Shown: positions 5,963 to 13,029 of the stretch, piece after piece
How the letters are laid out: the number at the start of each line of letters is the position of its first letter
How positions within the stretch are numbered: position 1 is the first letter of the stretch
Origin: Actinomycetes bacterium
GTDB taxonomy: Bacteria > Actinomycetota > Actinomycetes > Propionibacteriales > Propionibacteriaceae
Length of the DNA stretch: 38,861 bases
Reading direction: 5' to 3'
Assembly: GCA_023392635.1 (NCBI GenBank)
Contig: JAEVYS010000116.1
Span: 1 to 38,861, forward strand
Position numbers and translations under genes: made by a program
The notes under the pieces: generated by a model
Told to the model about the DNA's origin: nothing
What the model saw: only the letters and a program-made list of their open reading frames with translations
Databases searched by the model: none

Positions 5963-8871
5963 TGTGCCCACTTCCGTCCCGGGATCGCGCGGGTGGAGTT
6001 CGGCTCGGGGGCGGGGGTCAGCTCGTCCCTGGCCTGCGCGTCGATCCCGTTGCCGAGGCTGCGTCCCAGGTCGAGCATCATCCCGACGACCACCAGGTAC
6101 ACGCCGATGTCGAAGGCGGTGGAGGAGACGAGGTGGATGTCGCCGAGCAACGTCCACCGCCCCCACGGCGTGGCGAGGTGTTCCCAGCCGGGGATGCGGA
6201 GGTGGATGTCGTAGCTCTGGAAGATCAGGCCGCCGACGGCCAGGGGCGCGAGCGCGGTGAGGACGGAGATCGCGAGCCCGCTGCCGATGAGGACGCCCGC
6301 GGGAACCGGCGCCGCCTCGTCGAGTTCGTGGCCCCCGCCGGCGAGGTAGCGCACGAGCAGCGCCGTCCCGGCCACGAGGCCGCCCGCGAAGCCTCCGCCC
6401 GGCAGGTTGTGGCCGGCGACCAGCAGGTAGACCGACACCATGATCATCAGCGGGAAGAGCAGCCGGGTCAGGACCTCGAACACCAGCGACCGCTGGGCGG
6501 GGGGCAGCGCGCGGCTGCCCCGCAGCCAGCCGCGGGTCGGGTTCAGGTCGGCCCGCTGGACCCGGGACGCCCGCCCGCGCAGGAAGATCAGGCTCGCGAC
6601 GCCGGTCGCGGCGATGCCGAGCACCGAGATCTCGCCGATCGTGTCCCAGGCACGGGTGTCGACGAGAACGACGTTGACGATGTTGTTGCCGTAGCCGAAG
6701 GACTTCGCGACCTCGGGGTACGCCGCGGACACCGGTGTCGCGGTCCGGGAGGCGATCATGAGCTGGGCGACCAGCGTGACGGCGACGCCGGTGCCGGTGG
6801 CGATGAGCACCCGCCACCAGCGGCCGGAGGTGAGGGGACGCTCGGTGAAGTACTTCGGCAGCTTGCGCAGCACGAGCAGGAAGACCAGCAGGGAGACGGT
6901 CTCCACCAGCACCTGGGTGAGCGCGAGGTCGGGGGCGCCGTGGAGGAGGAACAGCACCGCCGTCCCGTATCCCGTGACACCGAGGAGGACGACCGCCCGG
7001 AGCCGCCCGCGGGACGTTGCGACAAGGACGCCCGCTCCCACCACGAGCAGGCCGACCACCACCTGACCGGCGTTGTCGGCCAGGTGGACGGCGGGCCACT
7101 CCCGGACCCGCGACAGCGTGTACGCCAGCGCAACGGTCAGGACGACGAGGATGGTCGACACGTACCGCGCCAGCGAGCCGCCCTGCGTCCGGTCGGTCAC
7201 CTCGACCGCCAGCCGGTCCACTCCACGCATGGTGCGCCGGTAGAGCTCGGCCGCCTCGACGACGGGAGGGAAGGTCTGCTGGACGACCGCGATCTGATCG
7301 CGCTGCCAGAACAGCAGCCACCCGCCGGCGATGGCGACCAGCGAGGCCACCAGCGGCCCGCCGAACGAGGGCAGCAGGGTCAGGCCGTGGCTGTGGTCCC
7401 CGACCCCCACCGATTCCGCATAGGGCTCCAGCAGCGCCGTCAATGGTCCTCCGAGGAAGCCCCCCACCAGGCCCGAGAGGCCGAGCACGACGGGTACGGC
7501 GACGAAACCGACCGACGGTGGGTGGTGGAGATCGGAGGACGGGCGGCCGGGCTTCGCGCCGAACGCTCCCCACCAGAACCGCAGGGAGTACGCGACGGTG
7601 ATCGCCGAACCGGCGACGACGACAGCGATGAGGGCCCAGGCGGGCAGCGGCGCGATACCCGTCCCGTCGCCGCCGAGCGCCAGGTTCGTCACCCCCTCCA
7701 GTGCGGCCTCCTTCGCCGCGAACCCCAGCATCGGCGGGAGCCCGGCCATCGATGCGGCCGCGAGGGCTGCGACACCCGCGGTCACCGGGAGCCGCCGGTA
7801 CAGGCCGCTGAGCTCGCCGACCTGCCGGGTACCGGCGGAGTGGTCCACGACGCCGACGACGAGGAAGAGGGTGGACTTGAACAGCGCGTGCGCGACCACC
7901 AGCGCGAGGCCGCCGAGCGCGGCCGCTCGCGTCCCGGTTCCGAGCAGCAGGACCAGCAGTCCGAGCTGGCTCACCGTCCCGTAGGCCAGGAGCAGCTTCA
8001 GGTCCTCCTGCCGCAGCGCCCGCCAGCCGCCGAGGAGGAGGGTCAGCGCCCCGAGCACCCAGACGGCGGGGCGCCACCCGGGCGATCCCGCCAGGATCGG
8101 GGCGAGGACGGCCACCAGGTAGACCCCCGCCTTCACCATGGCGGCGGCGTGCAGGTAGGCCGAGATCGGGGTCGGCGCGGCCATCGCGCCCGGGAGCCAG
8201 AAGTGGAAGGGGACCAGGGCCGACTTGCTGAGGGCACCGACCAGGATCAGCAACGCCGACAGCGCGACCAGCGGGCCGACGGGGGGTGCCTGCAGGATCG
8301 CGGCGAGGCTGAAGGTGCCGGCCGCACGGCCGAGGGCGAGGAAACCGACCAGCATCGCCAGCCCGCCGGTCGTGGTCACGATCAGCGCGGTCAGCGCCGC
8401 CGACCGGTTGGCCCGCCGGGTGGGATCGTGGCCGATCAGGAGATAGGAGAGCACCGTGGTGGCCTCCCAGAAGACGTAGATCACCACGAGGTCGTCCGCG
8501 GTCACCAGGCCGAGCATCGTGCCGCAGAAGGCGGTGAGCAGCGCCACCACGCGGGGTTGCGGGGGGTCTGACTCGAAGTACCAGCGGCAGTACGCCAGGA
8601 CCAGGGCCCCGATGCCTGTGACGATCAGGCCGAGAACCCACTGGACCAGGCCGATCCGGAAGTCGAGGGCCACGCCCAGTGCCGGGATCCACTCCAGCGA
8701 CTCACGGACCACCTCGCCGGCGACGATCCGCGGGGCGAGCGCGGCCAGCCAGACGAACGTCGCCGCAGGCACGAGGGCGGCCAGCCAGAACACGCGATTC
8801 CCGAGAGGTCGCACGAGCGCGGCCGCCACGATCGCCAGGCCCAGATGGGCAGCGATCAGCGACATGAGCAT
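5959..8871 (-). CDS. mnhA: Mrp Na+/H+ antiporter subunit A fused to subunit B
   Basis: The 970-residue product combines two subunits. Residues about 1-650 are the NuoL-like MrpA core, with VFWEATTVLSYLLIGHD carrying the helix-5 glutamate and LVPFHFWLPGAMAAPTPISA followed by AAAMVKAGVYL carrying the channel lysines. Residues about 700-950 are an MnhB/MrpB domain (FPLMIMVSVYLLVAGHNLPG, then GGFAGGLVAG, and a final STAFDIGVYLVVVGMM). No separate mnhB exists in the operon, so the fusion supplies it, as in many actinobacterial Mrp systems. The ATG at 8871 has a good Shine-Dalgarno CGGAGG (8883-8878) 6 nt upstream. The complex expels Na+ (possibly also K+ or Li+) in exchange for protons and supports pH and salt homeostasis. 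Confidence 0.95.
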   Translation of the reverse strand: MLMSLIAAHLGLAIVAAALVRPLGNRVFWLAALVPAATFVWLAALAPRIVAGEVVRESLEWIPALGVALDFRIGLVQWVLGLIVTGIGALVLAYCRWYFESDPPQPRVVALLTAFCGTMLGLVTADDLVVIYVFWEATTVLSYLLIGHDPTRRANRSAALTALIVTTTGGLAMLVGFLALGRAAGTFSLAAILQAPPVGPLVALSALLILVGALSKSALVPFHFWLPGAMAAPTPISAYLHAAAMVKAGVYLVAVLAPILAGSPGWRPAVWVLGALTLLLGGWRALRQEDLKLLLAYGTVSQLGLLVLLLGTGTRAAALGGLALVVAHALFKSTLFLVVGVVDHSAGTRQVGELSGLYRRLPVTAGVAALAAASMAGLPPMLGFAAKEAALEGVTNLALGGDGTGIAPLPAWALIAVVVAGSAITVAYSLRFWWGAFGAKPGRPSSDLHHPPSVGFVAVPVVLGLSGLVGGFLGGPLTALLEPYAESVGVGDHSHGLTLLPSFGGPLVASLVAIAGGWLLFWQRDQIAVVQQTFPPVVEAAELYRRTMRGVDRLAVEVTDRTQGGSLARYVSTILVVLTVALAYTLSRVREWPAVHLADNAGQVVVGLLVVGAGVLVATSRGRLRAVVLLGVTGYGTAVLFLLHGAPDLALTQVLVETVSLLVFLLVLRKLPKYFTERPLTSGRWWRVLIATGTGVAVTLVAQLMIASRTATPVSAAYPEVAKSFGYGNNIVNVVLVDTRAWDTIGEISVLGIAATGVASLIFLRGRASRVQRADLNPTRGWLRGSRALPPAQRSLVFEVLTRLLFPLMIMVSVYLLVAGHNLPGGGFAGGLVAGTALLVRYLAGGGHELDEAAPVPAGVLIGSGLAISVLTALAPLAVGGLIFQSYDIHLRIPGWEHLATPWGRWTLLGDIHLVSSTAFDIGVYLVVVGMMLDLGRSLGNGIDAQARDELTPAPEPNSTRAIPGRKWAQ

Positions 8872-8877
8872 GGGGTA

Positions 8878-8904
8878 CCTCCGTCCGGGGGTTTCCCCAC
8901 CCTA
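8878..8904 (-). promoter_or_regulatory. Mrp operon -10 element and ribosome binding site
   Basis: On the minus strand a TAGGGT (8904-8899) resembles a -10 hexamer and would place the transcript start near 8892. It is followed by the Shine-Dalgarno CGGAGG (8883-8878), 6 nt before the mnhA ATG. I see no convincing -35. If correct, the operon promoter lies downstream of the large hairpin at 8941-8975, which then belongs to a different transcript. Confidence 0.4.
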
Positions 8905-8940
8905 CCGGGCGGACGTCACCGACCCGTGGCGGCAAAAGGC

Positions 8941-8975
8941 GAGGGCCGGAACAAGTATGAGTTGCTCCGGCCCTC
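8941..8975 (-). terminator. Strong hairpin with 7-nt loop CTCATAC
   Basis: A 14-bp stem with one mismatch encloses the loop GTATGAG on the plus strand (CTCATAC on the minus strand). On the minus strand the stem is followed by CGCCTTTTGCC, so it could end a minus-strand transcript just before the Mrp promoter. It is also one half of the inverted pair with 9274-9300. Confidence 0.5.
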
Positions 8976-9273
8976 AGTGCGCTCAGGGCTGGACGTTCCC
9001 TGAACCCGGTAGCCCGCCAGCCCCCACCCCCCGTCCCGGGGGCTCCAGCGGATCGCTCCGCCGGCGTGGGACCTCGATTGCTGTCCGGCCGCCCCACCGG
9101 TTTCTCGTCCCTTCCGGGACCAGCTCCGCGTGTTGCGTAGGACAGTTCTATGCCCCCGGCAGGGGCCGCGCAAGTGGTTTCGGTGAAGTCGTTCAGGAGA
9201 TTTCCGGAGTGTTGTCCCACGCGTTCACTCGTGTCCCAGACGCCCCGCTCGCCACGCTCGCGAGCACTGAAAA

Positions 9274-9300
9274 GCCGGACCATCTCATACCTGGTCCGGC
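9274..9300. repeat. Inverted partner of the 8941-8975 hairpin
   Basis: GCCGGACCA and TGGTCCGGC form a perfect 9-bp stem around TCTCATACC. By eye, 24 of 29 positions match the reverse complement of the hairpin at 8941-8975, and the inward flank CAGTGC is shared too. Read on the minus strand the stem is followed by TTTT. Confidence 0.6.
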
Positions 9301-9478
9301 CTGGTCCCATGTCTATCGGCTCCGTGCGCCGGGCTCGGGGAGCGACACGCGGAAAGGGCCAAAAGGCGTGCTCCCGGGCTTTCAGAACGCCCTTCCGCGG
9401 CCCGTGATCCTGAGTAGGGTGTCGGGTACCGGGCCACCGCCGGTCCGGTTCGAACCACTGAGTGGAACGAGGTATCTC

Positions 9479-9892
9479 ATGATCGAACAGAGCCAGGGCG
9501 ACACTCTCGTGAACCCTGTGGACACCACCGTCACAGTCAGCCGGTCGGTGTCCCAACCTGTCAAGGAAATCTGGAAGTTGCTGGTGACCCGCGAGGGTGC
9601 CGAGGCCCTGCTCGGGGTCGGCGGCGAACTCGGCGACAAGGGCGACAGCTGGCACGCAGCGGACGGCACGTACGGCGTCATCCGGTCCTACCACCCGCTC
9701 GAGCAGATCCGCTTCAGCTGGCACGCCGCCGAGGAGGCACCGAAGACGATCGTCGAGGTGGACCTCTCGGCGTCCGAGGGTGGCACCACGGTGGAGATCC
9801 GCCACGAGCACATCCCGACCTACTTCGACGCCAACGCCCTCACCCGCAAGTGGGAGACGGCGCTGGAGAAGCTGGCTCTCGCCGCCGGCTAG
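9479..9892 (+). CDS. SRPBCC / AHSA1-like protein
   Basis: The 137-residue product has the helix-grip layout of SRPBCC (START-like) proteins. There is an N-terminal strand (TVTVSRSVSQPVKEIWKLLV), a central SYHPLEQIRFSWHAAEE region, and a C-terminal helix preceded by YFDANALTRKWETALEKL. The TVEIRHEHIP strand and the WETALEKL helix are typical of the AHSA1 (Hsp90 ATPase activator homologue) subgroup. Members bind hydrophobic ligands or act as small stress-related proteins; no catalytic site is evident. The ATG at 9479 has GAGG upstream. A -10-like TAGGGT (9415-9420) would give a leader of about 50 nt. It is the first plus-strand gene after the candidate RNA region. Confidence 0.75.
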   Translation: MIEQSQGDTLVNPVDTTVTVSRSVSQPVKEIWKLLVTREGAEALLGVGGELGDKGDSWHAADGTYGVIRSYHPLEQIRFSWHAAEEAPKTIVEVDLSASEGGTTVEIRHEHIPTYFDANALTRKWETALEKLALAAG

Positions 9893-9903
9893 CGGCGCCC
9901 CGG

Positions 9904-9979
9904 GTGCCCGCCCCCAACGTTGCGGGCGGCACCATCCAACAACGCCCACGGAGGCGGTCCCGCGCCACCTTCGTGGGCG
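9904..9979. terminator. Hairpins between convergent genes
   Basis: The gap between the SRPBCC stop (9892) and the DUF2277 stop (9992) holds an imperfect hairpin GTGCCCGC / GCGGGCGGCAC (9904-9932). A second inverted repeat, CGCCCACG / CGTGGGCG, spans 9943-9979. They are GC-rich and lack clear T-runs. A bidirectional terminator is likely from position. Confidence 0.35.
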
Positions 9980-9991
9980 TCGTGCTTCCGG

Positions 9992-10270
9992 CTACGCGCC
10001 CGCGGTGGCGTAACGGGACGCGGCCCGGGCGCGGGCCTTGGCCGCCTCCTCCTCCCGGTTGCGCGGCGGCGCGGACGTGCTCAGGTGCTCGAGCAGGTGT
10101 CGGGTCGCATGGGCGATCTCCTCGACCGCCTCGTCGAAAGCCTCCTGGTTGGCCCGGGACGGCCGCGTGGTACCGGCGACCTTGCGGACGTACTGCAGCG
10201 CGGCGGCGTGCACCTCGTCGTTGGTGGCCGGAGGATCGAAGTTGTGCAGGACGTGGATGTTGCGACACAT
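9992..10270 (-). CDS. DUF2277 family protein
   Basis: This 92-residue protein matches DUF2277 from start to finish: MCRNIHVLHNFDPPATNDE, AALQYVRKVAGTTRPS, and the C-terminal TSAPPRNREEEAAKARARAA. The conserved Cys2 and His9 near the N-terminus suggest a metal or cofactor site, but the function is unknown. The fold should be largely helical. The ATG at 10270 lies 8 nt after a minus-strand TAGCCT (10284-10279) and has no ribosome binding site, consistent with a leaderless mRNA. Confidence 0.85.
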   Translation of the reverse strand: MCRNIHVLHNFDPPATNDEVHAAALQYVRKVAGTTRPSRANQEAFDEAVEEIAHATRHLLEHLSTSAPPRNREEEAAKARARAASRYATAGA

Positions 10271-10357
10271 GCGACCAGAGGCTAGTCAGGGCCCGGTTCG
10301 CAGCCAAGGCCCCGTCAGCCCTCCGCGCCAGGGGTGGGGAAACTACCGACACCGGCA

Positions 10358-10391
10358 CCGGACGGCCCACCCGCCCGGGTACGCCGTCCGG
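10358..10391 (-). terminator. msrA terminator hairpin
   Basis: CCGGACGGC (10358-10366) pairs perfectly with GCCGTCCGG (10383-10391), and the loop itself can close further through ACCC/GGGT. It starts 8 nt after the msrA stop on the minus strand. The T-run is weak (TTTCC further on). Confidence 0.6.
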
Positions 10392-10398
10392 AGCGGCG

Positions 10399-11025
10399 TC
10401 AGCCGCAGGTGACGCCCGTCGCGTGGATCGGGCAGTACCCGTTCGGGTTCTTGTCGAGGTACTGCTGGTGGTAGCGCTCGGCGTAGGCGAACGGCCCGGC
10501 GGGCACCACCTCGGTGGTGATCCGGCCGTAGCCGGAAGCGTTCAGCTTCGGCTGGTAGGCCTCGATCGCACGTTGGGCAGCGGCCTGCTGCTCCGGCCCG
10601 GTCACGTAGATCGCCGAGCGGTACTGGGTGCCGTGGTCGTTGCCCTGACGCATGCCCTGGGTGGGGTCGTGGTTCTCGAGGAAGACCTTCAGCAGGGCGT
10701 CGTAGCTGATTCTCGTCGGGTCGTAGACCACCTTGACCGCCTCGGCGTGCCCCGTGCGTCCGGTGCACACCTCCTCGTAGGTCGGGTTGGGGGTGTACCC
10801 GCCCTGGTAGCCGACAGCGGTGGTGATCACCCCGTCCAGCTGCCAGAACAGCTTCTCCGCCCCCCAGAAGCACCCGAGGGCGAAGTACGCCACCTCGGCG
10901 CCGTCGGGAACCTGGTCAATGCGCGTGCCGAGCACCTCGTGGAAGGTCGTGCCCGGGGTGAGGATCGGCCGGTCGCGCCCGGGCAGCGCGGTCTCGGCGG
11001 TAACCATTCGGGATGTCGTGAACAC
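10399..11025 (-). CDS. msrA: Peptide methionine-S-sulfoxide reductase MsrA
   Basis: MsrA reduces the S-epimer of methionine sulfoxide in proteins and repairs oxidative damage. GCFWGAEKLFW (51-61) holds the catalytic Cys52. The family core follows: GYQGGYTPNPTYEEVCTGRT, GHAEAVKVVYDP and GNDHGTQYRSAIY. Cys198 and Cys207 at the C-terminus (GYCPIHATGVTCG) are the likely recycling cysteines, giving the three-Cys thioredoxin-dependent type. The N-terminal ETALPGRDRPIL extension is usual in actinobacteria. The start is uncertain: GTG 11025 or ATG 11007 (residue 7); the latter would remove only six residues. Confidence 0.95.
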   Translation of the reverse strand: MFTTSRMVTAETALPGRDRPILTPGTTFHEVLGTRIDQVPDGAEVAYFALGCFWGAEKLFWQLDGVITTAVGYQGGYTPNPTYEEVCTGRTGHAEAVKVVYDPTRISYDALLKVFLENHDPTQGMRQGNDHGTQYRSAIYVTGPEQQAAAQRAIEAYQPKLNASGYGRITTEVVPAGPFAYAERYHQQYLDKNPNGYCPIHATGVTCG

Positions 11026-11071
11026 GCCTCGTCAACGTCCTTTCGCAGGAGAACATTCCGCCCGGGAGCGC

Positions 11072-11752
11072 TCAGGCACGCTCCAGGCGCCAGTCGACCT
11101 CGGTGCCGCCCTGCGCGACCAGCGCCGCGTTGGCACGGCTGAACGGACGCGACCCGAAGAAGCCCGCGTGCGCCGACATCGGGGACGGGTGCGCCGAGGC
11201 GATCTGCGGGACTCCGGCCAGCCGGGGGGCCAGCGACTGGGCGTCGCGTCCCCACAGGATCGCCACCAGCGGGCCGCCGCGGCCGGCGAGTGCCTCGATC
11301 GCACACTCGGTGACCTCCTCCCAGCCCTTCCCGCGGTGCGAGCCCGGCGCGCCGGGACGGACGGTGAGGACCCGGTTGAGCAGCAGCACACCCCGCTCGA
11401 ACCAGGGCGTGAGGTCACCGGAGGCGGCGGGCGGGATGCCGAGGTCGGACTGCAGCTCTGCGTAGATGTTGACCAGGCTGCGGGGGAGCGGACGGACGTC
11501 CGGTGCGACCGAGAACGACAGGCCCACCGGGTGCCCACGGGTCGGGTAGGGATCCTGGCCGACGACCAGCACCTTCACGTCGGCGAGGGGGCGGGAGAAG
11601 GCGCGCAGCACGTTCCGCCCCGCCGGGAGGTAATCACGGCCGGCGGCGAGTTCGGCGCGCAGGAAGTCGCCCATCGCAGCGATCCGCTCGGCCACCGGCG
11701 CCAGCGCCGCCGCCCAGTCGGGTGCGATCAGCTCCGGCAGCGGCTTCCTCAC
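11072..11752 (-). CDS. ung: Uracil-DNA glycosylase, family 1
   Basis: The product (226 residues) removes uracil from DNA at the first step of base-excision repair. VVGQDPYPTRGHPVGLSFSV carries the water-activating Asp67 in GQDPYP, GVLLLNRVLTVRPG is the conserved LLN strand, and AHPSPMSAHAGFFG is the HPSP minor-groove loop with the active-site histidine. I chose the GTG at 11752 because a minus-strand -10-like TAGGGT (11765-11760) ends 7 nt before it, the usual leaderless spacing in this window, and the resulting length is normal. A longer reading frame from 11782 would include the promoter. It is divergent from the AI-2E-family gene. Confidence 0.93.
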   Translation of the reverse strand: MRKPLPELIAPDWAAALAPVAERIAAMGDFLRAELAAGRDYLPAGRNVLRAFSRPLADVKVLVVGQDPYPTRGHPVGLSFSVAPDVRPLPRSLVNIYAELQSDLGIPPAASGDLTPWFERGVLLLNRVLTVRPGAPGSHRGKGWEEVTECAIEALAGRGGPLVAILWGRDAQSLAPRLAGVPQIASAHPSPMSAHAGFFGSRPFSRANAALVAQGGTEVDWRLERA

Positions 11753-11759
11753 GTCCGCC

Positions 11760-11765
11760 ACCCTA
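11760..11765 (-). promoter_or_regulatory. ung leaderless -10 element
   Basis: TAGGGT on the minus strand ends 7 nt before GTG 11752. It decides the start of ung. Confidence 0.45.
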
Positions 11766-11868
11766 GTGCGGTCCGCCCCCACAGGGACCGCGCCGGGGGC
11801 GGAGCGGGATGCCCCGGGTGCAGGGGCGGATGGGGGCGATCCCCGGTTTCTGGAAGGCGGTCGCTGGC

Positions 11869-11874
11869 TACAGT
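11869..11874 (+). promoter_or_regulatory. Leaderless -10 element of the AI-2E-family gene
   Basis: TACAGT ends 6 nt before GTG 11881; upstream ATG codons in the same frame would lie ahead of the transcript start. Confidence 0.45.
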
Positions 11875-11880
11875 GGCGAC

Positions 11881-12984
11881 GTGCTCACTCCCCGACCCCG
11901 CCGCGACGGCAACCCCGGCTCGCGCGTCCCGCAGGGGCTGGTGACGGCTTCGGACTGGGCGTGGCGCGTCCTGATCCTCGCCGCGGTCGTCGCCCTGCTG
12001 TGGTGGCTCCTCCAGTACTTCTCCGCCGTGGCCGTTCCGCTCGCCGTCGCCGTCCTGCTGACGGCGCTGCTCACGCCGCTGAACCACGTGATGCGTCGCT
12101 GGAACTGGCCTCGTGCGCTGGCCGCCGCGCTGTGCCTGCTGGCGATGGCCCTGGTGGTGGGCGGGGTGTTCACGACCGTCGGCGTGCAGATTTCGCGGGA
12201 GTGGCCTCAGCTGTGGGAGCAGGCCCTGAAGGGTGTCGGGCTGTTCACCAACTGGCTGGCCACCGGTCCGTTGCACATCGACGCCGAGCAGCTGAACGGC
12301 TACCTCGCGCAGGTGAACCAGTGGGTCAGCAACTCGCGCGAGGAGCTCGCTTCGGCTGCCGCGCATGCCGGCGTCGGCGTGGGTCACTTCCTCGCCGGGC
12401 TCGCCATCGCTCTGATCGCCAGCTTCTTCTTCCTGGCGTCGGGACGCGACCTGTGGCGTGCGGTCACCCGGCTCGTCCCCCGCCACTACCAGGAGGCGAC
12501 CGCCCGCGCGTCGGAGCGGGGCTGGCTCTCCCTCGTCGCCTACATGCGGGCGCAGGTGCTTGTGGCGCTCGTGGACGCGCTGGGCATCCTCATCGGCGCG
12601 CTCGCGCTGCAGCTCCCGGTGCCGTTCGCCCTGTTCGCCCTCACGTTCATCACCGCGTTCGTGCCGGTGGTCGGCGCCGTCCTCGCCGGGACCGTGGCCT
12701 GCGCGCTGGCACTGGTCACGCACGGTCCGGTGAGCGCCCTGATCATGCTGGGTGTGACCGTGCTGGTCATGGAGGCCGAGGGCCACTTCCTGCAGCCGAT
12801 CCTGCTCGGCCGGGCGGTGTCGCTGCACCCGCTCGCCGTGCTCGTCGGACTGGTCGTCGGCTCGACCCTCGCGGGCATCGTGGGTGCGCTGCTGGTCATC
12901 CCCGTGCTCGCCTTCTTCGTGGCCTTCCTCCGTGGCCTTGCCCCGGAGCGCTTCGAGGCGGTGACGGAGGAGTTACCAGAATAG
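11881..12984 (+). CDS. AI-2E family transporter (PerM/YdiK-like)
   Basis: This 367-residue integral membrane protein has the AI-2E/UPF0118 layout: two or three N-terminal helices, a soluble segment (about 100-165, with HIDAEQLNGYLAQVN), then a C-terminal bundle. In that bundle PVPFALFALTFITAFVPVVG followed by AVLAGTVACAL is the family signature, and EGHFLQPILLGRAVSLHPL is the other conserved loop. Family members have been linked to autoinducer-2 export or Na+/H+ antiport; the substrate here is unknown. The GTG start is chosen from the -10-like TACAGT at 11869-11874. The last codons (E-L-P-E-stop) lie inside the large palindrome that precedes the next operon. Confidence 0.85.
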   Translation: MLTPRPRRDGNPGSRVPQGLVTASDWAWRVLILAAVVALLWWLLQYFSAVAVPLAVAVLLTALLTPLNHVMRRWNWPRALAAALCLLAMALVVGGVFTTVGVQISREWPQLWEQALKGVGLFTNWLATGPLHIDAEQLNGYLAQVNQWVSNSREELASAAAHAGVGVGHFLAGLAIALIASFFFLASGRDLWRAVTRLVPRHYQEATARASERGWLSLVAYMRAQVLVALVDALGILIGALALQLPVPFALFALTFITAFVPVVGAVLAGTVACALALVTHGPVSALIMLGVTVLVMEAEGHFLQPILLGRAVSLHPLAVLVGLVVGSTLAGIVGALLVIPVLAFFVAFLRGLAPERFEAVTEELPE

Positions 12985-13009
12985 AAAGCGACTCTTTCCT
13001 TTCTGGTAA
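12973..13009. promoter_or_regulatory. Operator-like palindrome upstream of the LiaX-like/DUF2089 operon
   Basis: TTACCAGAA (12973-12981) and TTCTGGTAA (13001-13009) are perfect inverted repeats. Inside them GAAAG (12984-12988) and CTTTC (12994-12998) form a second inverted pair, so the whole 37 bp is symmetric. It covers the stop codon of the preceding gene and ends 8 bp before the -10 element of the next, a position suited to an autoregulatory operator. It could also fold as a terminator hairpin for the upstream gene. It is AT-richer than its surroundings. Confidence 0.65.
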
Positions 13010-13017
13010 GTCGAGCG

Positions 13018-13023
13018 TATGCT
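13018..13023 (+). promoter_or_regulatory. -10 element, LiaX-like operon
   Basis: TATGCT ends 6 nt before the ATG at 13030, giving a leaderless mRNA. The same hexamer precedes the genes at 16501 and 27300. Confidence 0.5.
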
Positions 13024-13029
13024 CGTCCC

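Larger units (their letters stand above)
8935..9304 (-). ncRNA. Candidate structured RNA upstream of the Mrp operon
   Basis: No credible gene lies in 8905-9478. Read on the minus strand, this stretch has a 5' hairpin (9300-9274, loop containing GTATGAG) and a 3' hairpin (8975-8941, loop CTCATAC) followed by CGCCTTTT. Inside are short hairpins closed by GNRA tetraloops: GTCCC-GGAA-GGGAC (9120-9107) and GCGGA-GCGA-TCCGC (9061-9048). There is also GCCCC/GGGGC (9166-9152). GNRA loops appear only when this strand is read, which favours minus-strand transcription. The two end hairpins are near reverse complements of each other, so they could also pair into one long closing stem. It is not tmRNA, RNase P RNA, SRP RNA or a riboswitch class I recognise. 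A decayed transposable element with inverted ends is the main alternative. Confidence 0.3.

Noticed and set aside
9011..9046. C-rich stretch with CCCCCC suggesting a 6C RNA
   Set aside because: 6C RNA needs two hairpins each with a run of six or more C in the loop; only one such run is present here.
9447..9456. GGTTCGAACC, which looks like a tRNA T-loop
   Set aside because: The flanking bases do not form a T-stem in either direction and no acceptor or anticodon arm can be drawn; it is a short palindrome in the leader of the SRPBCC gene.
8702..9949. Long minus-strand frame (415 residues) containing DSNRGP, a peptide often produced by translating across tRNA genes
   Set aside because: It runs antisense through the SRPBCC gene and the mnhA start, has biased composition, and no tRNA is present; GC-driven open frame.
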